Assembly (NCBI GenBank): GCA_002696645.1
Contig: NZSA01000077.1
Location: 1-33,374 of the forward strand
DNA from: Rhodospirillales bacterium
GTDB lineage: Bacteria > Pseudomonadota > Alphaproteobacteria > UBA8366 > Aestuariispiraceae
Reading direction: 5' to 3'
Length of the DNA stretch: 33,374 nt
Shown: piece after piece, positions 7,158 through 15,842 of the stretch
Position numbering within the stretch: position 1 is the first letter of the stretch
Layout of the letters: each line of letters opens with the position of its first letter
Notes under the pieces: model-generated
What the model was told of the DNA's origin: nothing
The model's database searches: none
The model's input: only the letters and a program-made list of their open reading frames with translations
Program-made: the position numbers and the translations under genes

Positions 7158-7236
7158 ACCTCATTTTCCCTGAGGGCTTTAAGCAAGTCTAGCTGGAATC
7201 AGACTCGATCCCGCGATGGCGTCCGAAACCAGCCAG

Positions 7237-7264
7237 ATCACGTTGCGCCAAAGTGATAGATCAC
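7237..7264. promoter_or_regulatory. Possible operator between Ada-like regulator and DMT permease
   Basis: Two nested inverted pairs, ATCAC (7237-7241) with GTGAT (7253-7257), and GTGAT with ATCAC (7260-7264), lie in the divergent intergenic region. GTGATAGATCAC is a 12-base near-palindrome. A regulator binding here could act on both genes, but no known Ada/AraC site is matched. Confidence 0.3.
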
Positions 7265-7294
7265 AGGAAGCCCAACAAAAATATAGGAAAATCA

Positions 7295-8212
7295 ATGCCC
7301 CAAAAATCAGAGGTAAAGCTACCAGAAATTGGGCTTCTCATTCTCTTGTCATTTTTATGGGGAGGATCGTTTACCCTTACTGAAATCGCTATCGAGACAA
7401 TCCCACCAGCAACCATCGTCTGCGGGCGCTTGATCGTAGGGGCGATTCTTTTGAGCCTTTTTGCTGTTTGGAACCGTGTCACCTTTCCAAAAACGCTCAA
7501 CCAGTGGACCCCAATGGTACTACAAGGGATATTGCAAAGCGCACTGCCCTTCATGTTGATCAGTTGGGGGCAGACGCATATCGACAGTGGCCTTGCTGGA
7601 TTGCTTAATACAACACCGCCCCTATTTGTCTTCCTGATCGGTGCCTTTTTGTTGCACGATAGAAGCGTTGGGAAGCGACATTTATTTGGAATTCTGCTGG
7701 GGCTAATTGGCGTTCTGACCATTATGGAGCCTGCTTTACTATCGGGTGAAAGCAGGTCCACTTTAGGCCAACTCGCCGTAATCGGTGCCAGTCTTAGCTA
7801 TGCTCTGGCGGCGCTCTATGCCCGAAGATTCAATACTCAGCCAGCGGTGCTCACGGCGGCCTGCTCTATGAGCTTTGCCGCATTGATAATACTTCCTGTC
7901 TCGGTTGTTGTAGATCATCCGATGACCCTTGCGCCGACACTTCATGCCGTGGCGTCGGTCATCACCCTTGGTGTATTTTCCACTGCCATTGCGATGGCAA
8001 TTTACTTTCGGCTTATCCGTACCCTGGGGCCATTGATTGTCACAACCGGCAGCTACATGCGCGCCGCCTTCAGTGTGTTGCTGGGCGTTGTGTTGTTACA
8101 AGAAGAGGCCTCGGCGACCTTAATCCTCGGTCTGATCATGATCTTTGCGGCAGTGGCCGTTATCAGCGGACATCTGAAACTAATACCTAAAATCACATCG
8201 AAGAAATCCTAA
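7295..8212 (+). CDS. EamA/DMT-family permease
   Basis: An inner-membrane transporter of the drug/metabolite superfamily, about 305 residues and ten hydrophobic segments, in two EamA halves. The first half has LLSFLWGGSFTLTEIAI and the second is the repeat beginning near LGQLAVIGASLSYALAALYARR. I place the start at ATG 7295 because AGGA at 7285-7288 sits 6 bases upstream; a GTG at 7253 would add 14 poor residues inside a palindrome. Substrates of this family range from amino acids to metabolites and drugs and cannot be told here. The gene is divergent from the Ada/AraC-type regulator, which suggests, but does not show, control by it. Confidence 0.85.
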   Translation: MPQKSEVKLPEIGLLILLSFLWGGSFTLTEIAIETIPPATIVCGRLIVGAILLSLFAVWNRVTFPKTLNQWTPMVLQGILQSALPFMLISWGQTHIDSGLAGLLNTTPPLFVFLIGAFLLHDRSVGKRHLFGILLGLIGVLTIMEPALLSGESRSTLGQLAVIGASLSYALAALYARRFNTQPAVLTAACSMSFAALIILPVSVVVDHPMTLAPTLHAVASVITLGVFSTAIAMAIYFRLIRTLGPLIVTTGSYMRAAFSVLLGVVLLQEEASATLILGLIMIFAAVAVISGHLKLIPKITSKKS

Positions 8213-8231
8213 CTAAAAAGGACCGTTTAAA

Positions 8232-8354
8232 ATGAAGGCTATGTTGCAATGGCTACTGGTTCAAATCACTTGGATCTTTCAATTGGACTGCGCATCGCTT
8301 CGCACCCGAAGCAATGAGCGCGCTGTGATTACGCCCGAGAGTTTTGGACATTGA
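8232..8354 (+). CDS. Small ORF of doubtful coding status
   Basis: An ATG at 8232 is preceded by AAGGA with 9 bases of spacing and opens 40 codons (MKAMLQWLLVQ..ESFGH). It resembles nothing I know. It follows the DMT gene by 19 bases and runs into the decayed fragment. The MKA start faintly recalls the MKAV starts of the membrane paralogues, but there is no further match. Confidence 0.2.
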   Translation: MKAMLQWLLVQITWIFQLDCASLRTRSNERAVITPESFGH

Positions 8355-8613
8355 TTGCCTAAAAACGCTCACATCCGGTCCCTACGAGACCACCAGTTGG
8401 AACCCTATTGGCGCAGTAGAAAACGATAAATTTTGGACAGAAACCCTGGGCGGCACAAGAGAAGCACAGGACTATCTGAAGTTCGTGAACAGAAACCTGC
8501 CCCCCCCAATAGACATGAGGTTTTCGCCAACCTGCAAAAAGGAGTCGGACCAAAGGAGAGCCTGCTGGACTTTTGCCGCAAACGCTTTCGCCCCCCAACC
8601 GAGTAAGGGCTAA
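8344..8613 (+). pseudogene. Fused, frameshifted remnant of the accessory locus
   Basis: The first part reads TSWNPIGAV..EAQDYLKFVNRNL, matching TSWNAVGAV..ESQDYLKFIHHNL of the unknown gene at 3829-5175. After a run of eight Cs (8500-8507) the similarity continues only in another frame as FANLQKGVGPK. It then joins ESLLDFCRKRF, which matches the tail GPKDNLLDFCRKRF of the first membrane paralogue. So this is a second copy of the locus collapsed by a deletion between similar GPK-coding sequences, plus a frameshift at the C tract. It ends in a TAA at 8611-8613 in one frame and a TAG at 8605-8607 in the other. Confidence 0.75.
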
Positions 8614-8648
8614 GCGGCGATTGGTACGGTTACGACAATTACCTTAAG

Positions 8649-11288
8649 TCACTCCCCCAATGATTTGGTCGCGATTTCCAGGCTGTCGCGGCTGAGGCCG
8701 CTGGTTTTGGCGATGCGTTCCAACTGGTCGCGCATAAGGCGGCTGCGATCAGCAGGCAGTCGACGCCATTGACCAAAGACACCCAGCATCCGCGCGGCGA
8801 CCTGGGGATTGATGCCATCCAACTGCACCAGAACATCGGCGACGAAGCGATAACCCGTGCCATCAGCAGCATGGAACCGCACCGGATTTCCCATGGCAAA
8901 GGCTCCGATCAGGGCGCGCACCTTGTTGGGCTTTTTAATCGAGAAGGCTGAATGAGACATCAGCTTCTTAACGCGCTGTAACGTATCGGACCGATTGCTC
9001 ATCGCCTGGACGGCAAACCATTTATCCATCACCTGCTCATCACCCTTAAAGCGATCATAAAAGGCTGCCAGGGCCGCCTCTTGCTCCGGCCCGTCGGTGT
9101 CGGCCAGCACGGAAAGAGCAGCCATGCGATCTGTCATATTGTCAGCCTGATCAAAGCGCGATTTTGCCAGCGCAATGGCGGCCGCGCTGCCCGTTGCGCC
9201 CAGATAGGCCAACGCCGTGTTGCGCAGGGCCCGACGCCCCGCAGACTCTGCGGCTGGATCATAAGGGCCAGTTTCCGCCAGAGCATCGTGCACCGCCAGA
9301 AACTCCGCCTGGAAAGCCTCAGCAATTGCCTTGCGCAGCATCATGCGGGCGGTGTGAATTTCATCAACAGCCACCGGGCGCATTTGCTCTGCGATGTAAT
9401 CTTCCGTCGGCAAGACAATGGCCTGGGCGCGGAAGGCCGGATCCAAATCCGTGTCCAGCAGGATTTTACCCAAGGCCTCGATCAAGGCCTTATCGATGAC
9501 CGGCTCTTGTCCATCGCGCAGCGCCTGCACCATCTCCAACAGGCGCTTAGTGGCATATTGCTGACCGGCCTCCCATCGCGCAAAAGAGTCTGGATCATTG
9601 GCCATTTGAACGACGCGGTCTTCCGATGTGTAATCCGCTTTCAAAGCGATTGGCGCGGAAAACCCTCGGTTCAATGAGGGTACAGCCGGAGCGCTGATAT
9701 CTTCAAACACCGTCACCAATGTCGCCTCGTTCAGGGCCAGCACGGTTTCCTCGCCCAAATCCTCCCCATCCACACGCAAGCGGAGGGGCTGACCGGTTAT
9801 CGCATCCATCAATCCCATACGCAGCGGAATTGGCAGAGCCTGTTTTTCCGGCTGACCGGGTGTTGGCTTTGTGGTCTGTTCCAAAGTCAGTGTCAGTTGT
9901 TGTGCTTTGGCGTCATGCTGCCATTCTGCCTGAACCTCTGGCGTGCCCGCCTGACTGTACCAGGGTTTGAAATATGTCAGGTCACGCTTATTCGCATCGG
10001 CCATGGCGGCGACGAAATCATCACAGGTGACCGCCTGCCCGTCGTGACGCTGAAAATACAATCGCATACCGGCCTGGAATCCGTCTTCGCCCAGCAAGGC
10101 GTGAAGCATACGGATGACCTCCGCCCCTTTCTCGTAGACGGTGGCTGTGTAGAAATTGTTGATCTCGATATAGCTTTCTGGCCTAACGGGATGGGCCAGG
10201 GGGCCGGAATCTTCCGGGAATTGCCGCGCGCGCAGCATGCGGACATCCTGGATGCGCTTCACCGGACGCGAGCGCATGTCGGCGGAAAATTCCTGATCGC
10301 GAAACACGGTCAGGCCCTCTTTCAGGCTCAACTGAAACCAATCGCGGCAGGTAACGCGATTGCCGGTCCAGTTGTGGAAATATTCATGGGCAACAATGCC
10401 TTCGATAGAGCCAAAATCCGCATCGGTGGCCGTCTCTGGATCGGCCAGAATGTATTTCGCATTGAACACATTCAGCGACTTGTTTTCCATCGCGCCCATA
10501 TTGAAATCACTGACCGCGACGATGTTGAAGATATCCAAATCGTATTCCAGGCCAAAGCGGGATTCATCCCAGGCCATGGACCGCTTCAGCGCATCCATTG
10601 CATAGGCACAGCGCGGCGCATTGCCCGGTTCGACCCAGATTTTTAGATCAACCACACGCCCGCTGCTGGTGGTAAAGGTATCTTCAAACGCGTCCAGAGT
10701 TCCGGCGACCAGGGCAAACAGGTAGCTGGGTTTTGGAAAGGGGTCGGCCCAGACGGCCTGATGCCGCCCGTCTGACAGATCGCTCTTATCCGTTAAGTTA
10801 CCATTGGACAGCAGGACAGGATAAGAGGCTTTGTCGGCGCGAATTGTGGCGGTGAAAACGCTCATCACATCGGGTCGGTCGGGATAGAAGGTGATCCGCC
10901 GAAACCCTTCCGCCTCGCACTGAGTACAGAAAATGCCATTAGACTGATACAGGCCTTCCAGACGAGTATTTTCGACCGGATCAATGGCAACCTGTGTCAT
11001 CAACTCAAAGGAAGCCGGTGGATTGTTAAGGGTCAGGCCGGTCTTGCTTTGGCTATACGCGTCTTTCCCCAGCGCTGTCCCATCGATCTCAATCGCCTTC
11101 AGACGCAAATCTTCGCCGTCCAGGGTCAAGGGACCGGTTGCCCCCGGCGCTCGCCGAATGGCAAGCCGCGCTGTGACCAGAGTTTCCTTCGGGGCCAGAT
11201 CGAATTCCAAGGCCACATGATCAATGGAATAGGCAGGCGCACGATACTCTGACAGGCGGATTACGGGCGGCTGGTCGGTCTTCATCAT
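8649..11288 (-). CDS. pepN: Aminopeptidase N (M1 zinc metallopeptidase)
   Basis: An 879-residue cytoplasmic aminopeptidase that removes N-terminal residues from peptides, about the length of the Escherichia coli enzyme (870). The GAMEN substrate motif lies near residues 264-268. The zinc site HEYFH lies near 301-305, with the third ligand Glu in LKEGLTVFRDQEF 18 residues later. The C-terminal half is the helical-repeat region typical of PepN. The gene begins with two ATGs in a row: AAGGA lies 3 bases from the first (11288) and 6 from the second (11285), so translation may start at the second. It seems to be a single gene, followed on its 3' side by the decayed fragment. Confidence 0.95.
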   Translation of the reverse strand: MMKTDQPPVIRLSEYRAPAYSIDHVALEFDLAPKETLVTARLAIRRAPGATGPLTLDGEDLRLKAIEIDGTALGKDAYSQSKTGLTLNNPPASFELMTQVAIDPVENTRLEGLYQSNGIFCTQCEAEGFRRITFYPDRPDVMSVFTATIRADKASYPVLLSNGNLTDKSDLSDGRHQAVWADPFPKPSYLFALVAGTLDAFEDTFTTSSGRVVDLKIWVEPGNAPRCAYAMDALKRSMAWDESRFGLEYDLDIFNIVAVSDFNMGAMENKSLNVFNAKYILADPETATDADFGSIEGIVAHEYFHNWTGNRVTCRDWFQLSLKEGLTVFRDQEFSADMRSRPVKRIQDVRMLRARQFPEDSGPLAHPVRPESYIEINNFYTATVYEKGAEVIRMLHALLGEDGFQAGMRLYFQRHDGQAVTCDDFVAAMADANKRDLTYFKPWYSQAGTPEVQAEWQHDAKAQQLTLTLEQTTKPTPGQPEKQALPIPLRMGLMDAITGQPLRLRVDGEDLGEETVLALNEATLVTVFEDISAPAVPSLNRGFSAPIALKADYTSEDRVVQMANDPDSFARWEAGQQYATKRLLEMVQALRDGQEPVIDKALIEALGKILLDTDLDPAFRAQAIVLPTEDYIAEQMRPVAVDEIHTARMMLRKAIAEAFQAEFLAVHDALAETGPYDPAAESAGRRALRNTALAYLGATGSAAAIALAKSRFDQADNMTDRMAALSVLADTDGPEQEAALAAFYDRFKGDEQVMDKWFAVQAMSNRSDTLQRVKKLMSHSAFSIKKPNKVRALIGAFAMGNPVRFHAADGTGYRFVADVLVQLDGINPQVAARMLGVFGQWRRLPADRSRLMRDQLERIAKTSGLSRDSLEIATKSLGE

Positions 11289-11388
11289 AGGTCCTTAATG
11301 CAATAAAGGGGAACGCGATAAGGGGGCAGCGTGAGAGCCCACAGGCAAGACCTTTTCAGACCTTACGTCAAGGTGCGCCTGAAGAGCG

Positions 11389-12303
11389 TCACGGCCACAA
11401 CATCTCCGGCCCGGAATAGCGGGCGACCAGGAAATCGACAAAGGCACGCACCTTGGCCGACAAATGGCGATTGGGCGGATACAGCGCATAAATGCCAATC
11501 GGGTCCGGTTCAAACGCATCTAGTGCTGAGATCAAGTCCCCGTTCCGGATGCTTTCTGCACATATAAAAGTTGGGGAATTCACGATGCCCAGACCCGCCG
11601 ATGCCGCCAAAGCCAGGGCATTGCCGTTATTGGATGTTAACGTACCGCCGACACGAACGGAGATCCCCCCGCCTTTCGGATCATCAGGATCCTTAAAGTT
11701 CCAGGAATTCGGGGCGCTGAGATAGGTGTAGATCAGGCAGTTATGTGCTTCCAGATCTTTGGGATGTTCTGGTCGCCCCATTCGGTCCCAATAGTCCTTG
11801 GACGCCAGGATCGGCCGCCTGGTTTCTGCAATGCGCTTGGCGATCAGGCTGGAATCTTCCAACACACCGATGCGAACCGCCATATCAAACCCTTCCTCCA
11901 GGATATCGACACGACGGTCGCTGAAATCCATGAAGACTTTCACTTCGGGAAACTGCGTCATGAAATCCGGCAGTGCGCGGGCCAGATGGGTAATGCCAAA
12001 ACTGACAGGTGCCGTTACCCTCAACTGTCCCCGCGGGCGTTCCTGCAAATGGGTGACGGCCAGTTCCGCCTCTTCCGCTTCGGCGATGATCCGGCGACAG
12101 CGCTCATAGAAGGCCTGGCCCACCTCCGTCAGGTTTAACCGGCGCGTTGTGCGGGCAATCAATTGCGCGCCCAGCCGTTGTTCCAGGCGCGTCACCTGCT
12201 TGCTGACCGCTGACTTTGATTGTCCCATCTTTTCTGCGGCTGCGGTGAAGCTTCCCGCCTCAACAACCGCTGCGAATACCGCAATCCCACTTAAATCCTG
12301 CAT
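11389..12303 (-). CDS. LysR-family transcriptional regulator
   Basis: A 304-residue regulator. The N-terminal winged helix-turn-helix (about residues 3-62, GSFTAAAEKMGQSKSAVSKQ) is followed by a substrate-binding effector domain that begins near PRGQLRVTAPVSFG. This places it in the broad group often found beside redox and quinone-handling genes. It is divergent from the glutathionyl-hydroquinone reductase gene across 133 bases, the classic arrangement for a LysR protein controlling its neighbour and itself. The inducer is unknown. Confidence 0.92.
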   Translation of the reverse strand: MQDLSGIAVFAAVVEAGSFTAAAEKMGQSKSAVSKQVTRLEQRLGAQLIARTTRRLNLTEVGQAFYERCRRIIAEAEEAELAVTHLQERPRGQLRVTAPVSFGITHLARALPDFMTQFPEVKVFMDFSDRRVDILEEGFDMAVRIGVLEDSSLIAKRIAETRRPILASKDYWDRMGRPEHPKDLEAHNCLIYTYLSAPNSWNFKDPDDPKGGGISVRVGGTLTSNNGNALALAASAGLGIVNSPTFICAESIRNGDLISALDAFEPDPIGIYALYPPNRHLSAKVRAFVDFLVARYSGPEMLWP

Positions 12304-12436
12304 CGCCCATCACTCCAGGTTGGTGGAAAGACATTAGGGCCTTTTTCGAAACAATTAAATTCTTTTCTGATCGATTGTTCTTATTCGGATCGAGATTAAG
12401 TTATGTGTCAACAAATGAAACAGAAGGAGCAACGAC
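12304..12436. promoter_or_regulatory. Divergent LysR / hydroquinone reductase control region
   Basis: 133 bases, AT-rich from 12345 to 12420, between divergent start codons. The rightward gene has AAGGAG at 12424-12429, 7 bases before its ATG. A LysR operator and two promoters are expected here; I could not single out a confident T-N11-A site or promoter pair. Confidence 0.4.
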
Positions 12437-13441
12437 ATGGGACTCTTGGTAGACGGCGAATGGCACGACAAATGGTACGATACGTCCAAGACCGGCGGGA
12501 AATTTGTGCGCAGTGAATCAGTATTCCGAAACTGGGTCACTGCTGATGGCAGTGCTGGACCGACCGGCGATGCAGGTTTCAAGGCAGAGGCCGGACGCTA
12601 CCATCTGTATGTGTCGCTGGCCTGTCCCTGGGCCCATCGCACCCTGATCTTTCGGGCCATTAAGGATTTGGACGAAATGATCGATATCTCGGTCGTCCAC
12701 TGGAAGATGAAAGAAAACGGTTGGACATTTGACGACAGTGATCCGGATGTTATTGCGGACCCGATCCATAAAGCGCGGTTCCTGCACCAGGTGTATACGG
12801 CGGTGAAGCCTGACTATTCCGGTCGGGTCACGGTTCCGGTCCTGTATGACAAGAAAACCGACCAGATCGTATCGAATGAGTCTGCCGATATCATCCGGAT
12901 GCTGAATTCCGCCTTCGATGGGATCGGCGCACGGGCCGGAGATTACTATCCAGAAGCCCTGCGCGCGGAAATCGATGAGGTCAATGACCGGGTCTATAAC
13001 ACTGTGAATAACGGTGTCTATAAATCAGGATTTGCGACCGAACAGGCACCTTATGAAGAGGCGGTCACCGACCTGTTCGACAGTCTGGACTGGTTGGAAA
13101 ATCGTCTGTCAAAACAGCGGTATCTGGCCGGAGATCAGATCACAGAGGCCGATTGGCGTTTGTTCACGACCCTGGTTCGGTTTGATCCGGTCTATGTCGG
13201 ACATTTTAAGTGTAACCTGCGGCGGATCGTCGATTACCCCAATCTGTGGGCCTATACCCGGGAATTGTATCAACAGCCCGGCGTGCAGGAGACCATCAAT
13301 ATGCGCCATATCAAGTCCCATTATTATGGCAGCCACGACATGATCAACCCGACCGGAGTTATTCCAATGGGACCGGTTCTGGACTTTGGAGCAAATCCCG
13401 AGCAAACGGAGGCGTTTGCGACGACGAATTTGCCGAAATAA
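12437..13441 (+). CDS. Glutathionyl-hydroquinone reductase (Xi-class GST, YqjG/EcfG type)
   Basis: A 334-residue Xi-class glutathione transferase that reduces glutathionyl-hydroquinones with glutathione. The catalytic motif is C63-P-W-A in LACPWAHRTL, at the same position as in Escherichia coli YqjG. SNESADIIRMLN (glutathione contact) and the C-terminal helical domain (ADWRLFTTLVRFDPVYVGHFKCN) are present. The last sixteen or so codons after GPVLDFG are read from an inserted palindromic repeat (13390-13490), so the native C-terminus was replaced or extended; the conserved enzyme core is complete. It is followed by a pirin gene in the same direction and divergent from a LysR regulator, suggesting a quinone or electrophile response. 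Confidence 0.9.
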   Translation: MGLLVDGEWHDKWYDTSKTGGKFVRSESVFRNWVTADGSAGPTGDAGFKAEAGRYHLYVSLACPWAHRTLIFRAIKDLDEMIDISVVHWKMKENGWTFDDSDPDVIADPIHKARFLHQVYTAVKPDYSGRVTVPVLYDKKTDQIVSNESADIIRMLNSAFDGIGARAGDYYPEALRAEIDEVNDRVYNTVNNGVYKSGFATEQAPYEEAVTDLFDSLDWLENRLSKQRYLAGDQITEADWRLFTTLVRFDPVYVGHFKCNLRRIVDYPNLWAYTRELYQQPGVQETINMRHIKSHYYGSHDMINPTGVIPMGPVLDFGANPEQTEAFATTNLPK

Positions 13442-13490
13442 CAACCAGCCAGAGTATCTTGTGTGAGCTCATGCGAACGCATGATGCTCT
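13390..13490 (-). repeat. Palindromic dispersed element, copy B
   Basis: Inverted copy of 3878-3979, about 87% identical by eye with no gaps. Read on the minus strand it keeps the same open frame (SIMRSHELTQDTLAGC..VVANASVCSGFA). Read on the plus strand it supplies the end and stop codon of the hydroquinone reductase. Its two hairpins lie between that gene and the pirin gene and may affect transcript ends. Confidence 0.85.
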
Positions 13491-13569
13491 GGCGAACCCC
13501 ATGGGCGGGATGCCCAGAAATCCGCCTGACCGGAAAAAAAGCCGGTGGACAAGACGAGGAGTGCGTATC

Positions 13570-14277
13570 ATGACCCTTGAACTGAGACCTTTCGACAGCT
13601 TGGGCGCTGCCAATTTCGGCTGGCTGGATGCAAAGCACCATTTCAGCTTCGGGCACTATTATGACCCCAAACGGATGCATGTCGGCCCGCTGCGTGTCTG
13701 GAATGATGATACGATTGCACCGGGCACTGGTTTTGACCCGCACCCGCATCGGGACATGGAAATCATCACCTATGTTCGGGAGGGGGCAATTACCCATAAA
13801 GATAATATGGGTAATAAGGGCCGCACAGAAGCTGGCGATATCCAGGTCATGTCCGCCGGAACAGGCATCGTTCATTCCGAGTACAATGAAGAAGATGTCA
13901 CGACCAAGATCTTCCAGATCTGGATCATACCGCGCAGTCAGGGTGGCAAGCCACGCTGGGAAACCAAATCCTTCCCTCGGGGAGATCAGGCGGGCAAATT
14001 GCATCCCCTGGCCTCGGGTCGGGCCGGAATCACAGGCGTCGCCCCAATCGATCAGGACGCGACCCTGTTTGCCGGCAGCCTGTCCAAAGGCACGGTCATC
14101 GACCAGATTTTAGGGCGCAACCGCTGTGCCTATCTGGTCCCCGCAAAGGGACGCGTGAAGATTGATGGCACGGAGATCAAAAACCGCGATGGCGTCATCA
14201 TCCGCGATGCCAAATCGGTAAAGATCGAAGCCTTGGAAGACGCTGAAGTCATCCTGGTGGATGTTCCCAACGGATAA
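13570..14277 (+). CDS. Pirin family protein
   Basis: A 235-residue bicupin. The metal-binding region reads FDPHPHRDMEIITYV with a later HSEYNEE, matching the pirin pattern of His and Glu ligands in the N-terminal cupin. The length and ending fit the YhhW quercetinase-like group. I start it at ATG 13570, with GAGGAG at 13556-13561 and 8 bases of spacing; the frame is open further upstream only because it runs through the palindromic repeat. Pirins dioxygenate flavonols or act as redox-linked cofactors; the substrate is unknown. It probably shares a transcript with the hydroquinone reductase. Confidence 0.92.
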   Translation: MTLELRPFDSLGAANFGWLDAKHHFSFGHYYDPKRMHVGPLRVWNDDTIAPGTGFDPHPHRDMEIITYVREGAITHKDNMGNKGRTEAGDIQVMSAGTGIVHSEYNEEDVTTKIFQIWIIPRSQGGKPRWETKSFPRGDQAGKLHPLASGRAGITGVAPIDQDATLFAGSLSKGTVIDQILGRNRCAYLVPAKGRVKIDGTEIKNRDGVIIRDAKSVKIEALEDAEVILVDVPNG

Positions 14278-14300
14278 GCTTTGAAACGATTCCCCCGACA

Positions 14301-14335
14301 GCCGAACCTGAGTCCATTCTGGAATCAGGTTCGGC
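14301..14335 (+). terminator. Hairpin after the pirin gene
   Basis: A perfect 11-base stem, GCCGAACCTGA (14301-14311) with TCAGGTTCGGC (14325-14335), 24 bases after the stop codon. There is no T run after it, so it may be a weak or Rho-assisted terminator, or an mRNA 3'-end stabiliser. Confidence 0.5.
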
Positions 14336-14419
14336 GTTGCCTTATCCCGGCACAGTTACCGAATTATTTTTAGTTCCATATTGTAACATCTTCGACACGG
14401 GATCACCTATGCGTCGCGG

Positions 14420-15391
14420 GTGGCTGGAATCGTTCTATCCGACCCTCTTTCACTGGATGCCTTCATCGTGCTCATTACCGTTTCCCTTCTGGTTCTTGGT
14501 CTTGCGTTGCTGTTTGGCGGGGGGGAAGCCCTGGTTCGGGGCGGTGTCTCCCTGGCGCTGAGATTTGGACTCTCCCCCCTGATCGTCGGCCTGACCGTTG
14601 TGGCCTTTGGCACGTCTTTGCCAGAGCTTCTTGTCTCAGTGCAGGCCGCGCTTTCCGGGTCGCCTGATATTGCCGTGGGCAATGTGGTCGGATCCAATAT
14701 TGCGAACATTCTGCTGATCCTGGGGGCGACTGCTGTGATTGCCCCGATCACCATGGCATTCAAGACAGTGTCGCGTGATCTGATGATAATGATCGCTGCT
14801 GCTGTCGCGATGCTTGCCTTAGGGTGGGTCGGACTGATTGAAAGATGGATGGGCATGGCCATGCTGGCGAGTTTGATCATCTATCTGATCTTTGCCTGTC
14901 GGAACACCCCCTGCGAAGATGACCCGTCCGACACCAGTATGTCGAAATTGCTGTGGTGGCAGGAAACCCTGGCGATCCTGGGTGGTCTGGTTGCCCTGAT
15001 GGTGGGGGCCAATCTGCTGGTCGGGTCGGCAACCGATATCGCACGCACCTTCGGTGTGTCCGAAGCGGTGATCGGCCTGACCATCGTAGCCGTCGGCACC
15101 AGCCTGCCTGAATTGGCCGCATCCCTGGTGGCGGCCATTCGTCGTCAGTCTGATATCGCCATCGGCAATGTGGTCGGATCGAATATTTTCAACATCCTCG
15201 CCATTCTGGGCATCACCGCGATGATCGAACCCATCACAGTTTCCCCAGAAATGGCGCGCATGGATATTCCGGTCATGATCGGTATATCCATCCTTCTGAC
15301 CGGATTGATTTTCGCCCTGAATGGATTGGGGCGGATCGTCGGGGCTGGTTTCCTGGGCCTGTATGGCAGCTATGTCGTATACCTGTATTAA
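14420..15391 (+). CDS. Calcium/sodium antiporter of the CaCA family (YrbG-like)
   Basis: A 323-residue inner-membrane cation exchanger with about ten hydrophobic segments. The two alpha repeats are plain: GTSLPELLVSVQAA..VGNVVGSNIANI and GTSLPELAASLVAA..IGNVVGSNIFNI. These form the ion-binding sites in this family. The start is a GTG at 14420 with no good ribosome site; a start nearer the first hydrophobic segment (GTG around 14468) is possible. It stands alone, convergent with the small gene at 15399, with only 7 bases between the stop codons. Confidence 0.92.
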   Translation: MAGIVLSDPLSLDAFIVLITVSLLVLGLALLFGGGEALVRGGVSLALRFGLSPLIVGLTVVAFGTSLPELLVSVQAALSGSPDIAVGNVVGSNIANILLILGATAVIAPITMAFKTVSRDLMIMIAAAVAMLALGWVGLIERWMGMAMLASLIIYLIFACRNTPCEDDPSDTSMSKLLWWQETLAILGGLVALMVGANLLVGSATDIARTFGVSEAVIGLTIVAVGTSLPELAASLVAAIRRQSDIAIGNVVGSNIFNILAILGITAMIEPITVSPEMARMDIPVMIGISILLTGLIFALNGLGRIVGAGFLGLYGSYVVYLY

Positions 15392-15398
15392 CGCCGCT

Positions 15399-15842
15399 TT
15401 ATTGGCCGCAAAAGCGTGTCAGGCGATGGGGCATCAAGGTGAGTTCGTGATCAATTTCTGAGACTCGGGTTTGGCATAATTCCGGGCTGGCGCTGACCTT
15501 CGACCAATCTGGTGCCTTACAGCGTGTCAGCATATCCTCGAGGCTGTCGACGCATTGTTCAAAATGCGCTTTCGCCTTATCGAAACGCTCTTTCCCTGTG
15601 CGTAAAAAATTGCATGTCTCTAAATCAGTGGTGTTTGACCGATGCAGGGCTTCTTCCGTTAAATTTTGGGCTGCGGTCAGGTCGCCAAGCCCATCCTGCA
15701 TCATACCTTCCAGGGCATGTATGCGGTCTTCACAGTCAGCCGCAGCCACACCTGCCGACGCAATAAGCAACAGCACCGCGACGCTAGCCGTTTGGATGAA
15801 AGAAACCGTGGATCTTTTTCGCAACTGCCTTTGAAATACCAT
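15399..15842 (-). CDS. Small secreted Cys-rich protein of unknown function
   Basis: A 147-residue protein whose first residues ([28 protein letters not shown]) form a signal peptide, probably cut before DCED. The mature part, about 110 residues, is helical-looking and carries six cysteines, suggesting periplasmic disulfides. I recognise no family. I place the start at ATG 15842 because GGAG lies 7 bases upstream; ATG 15848 is too close to it. The gene therefore starts 59 bases inside the end of uvrC in another frame. A longer frame upstream to 16085 is a shadow of uvrC. Confidence 0.6.
   Translation of the reverse strand: MVFQRQLRKRSTVSFIQTASVAVLLLIASAGVAAADCEDRIHALEGMMQDGLGDLTAAQNLTEEALHRSNTTDLETCNFLRTGKERFDKAKAHFEQCVDSLEDMLTRCKAPDWSKVSASPELCQTRVSEIDHELTLMPHRLTRFCGQ

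Noticed and set aside
8344-8613. Intact 89-residue protein
   Set aside because: Starts at a TTG without ribosome site, and its second half is out of frame relative to both parent genes.
13246-13569. N-terminal extension of the pirin frame
   Set aside because: The frame is open only because it crosses the reductase gene and the palindromic element in another frame. The ATG at 13570 has a good ribosome site and gives a normal-length pirin.
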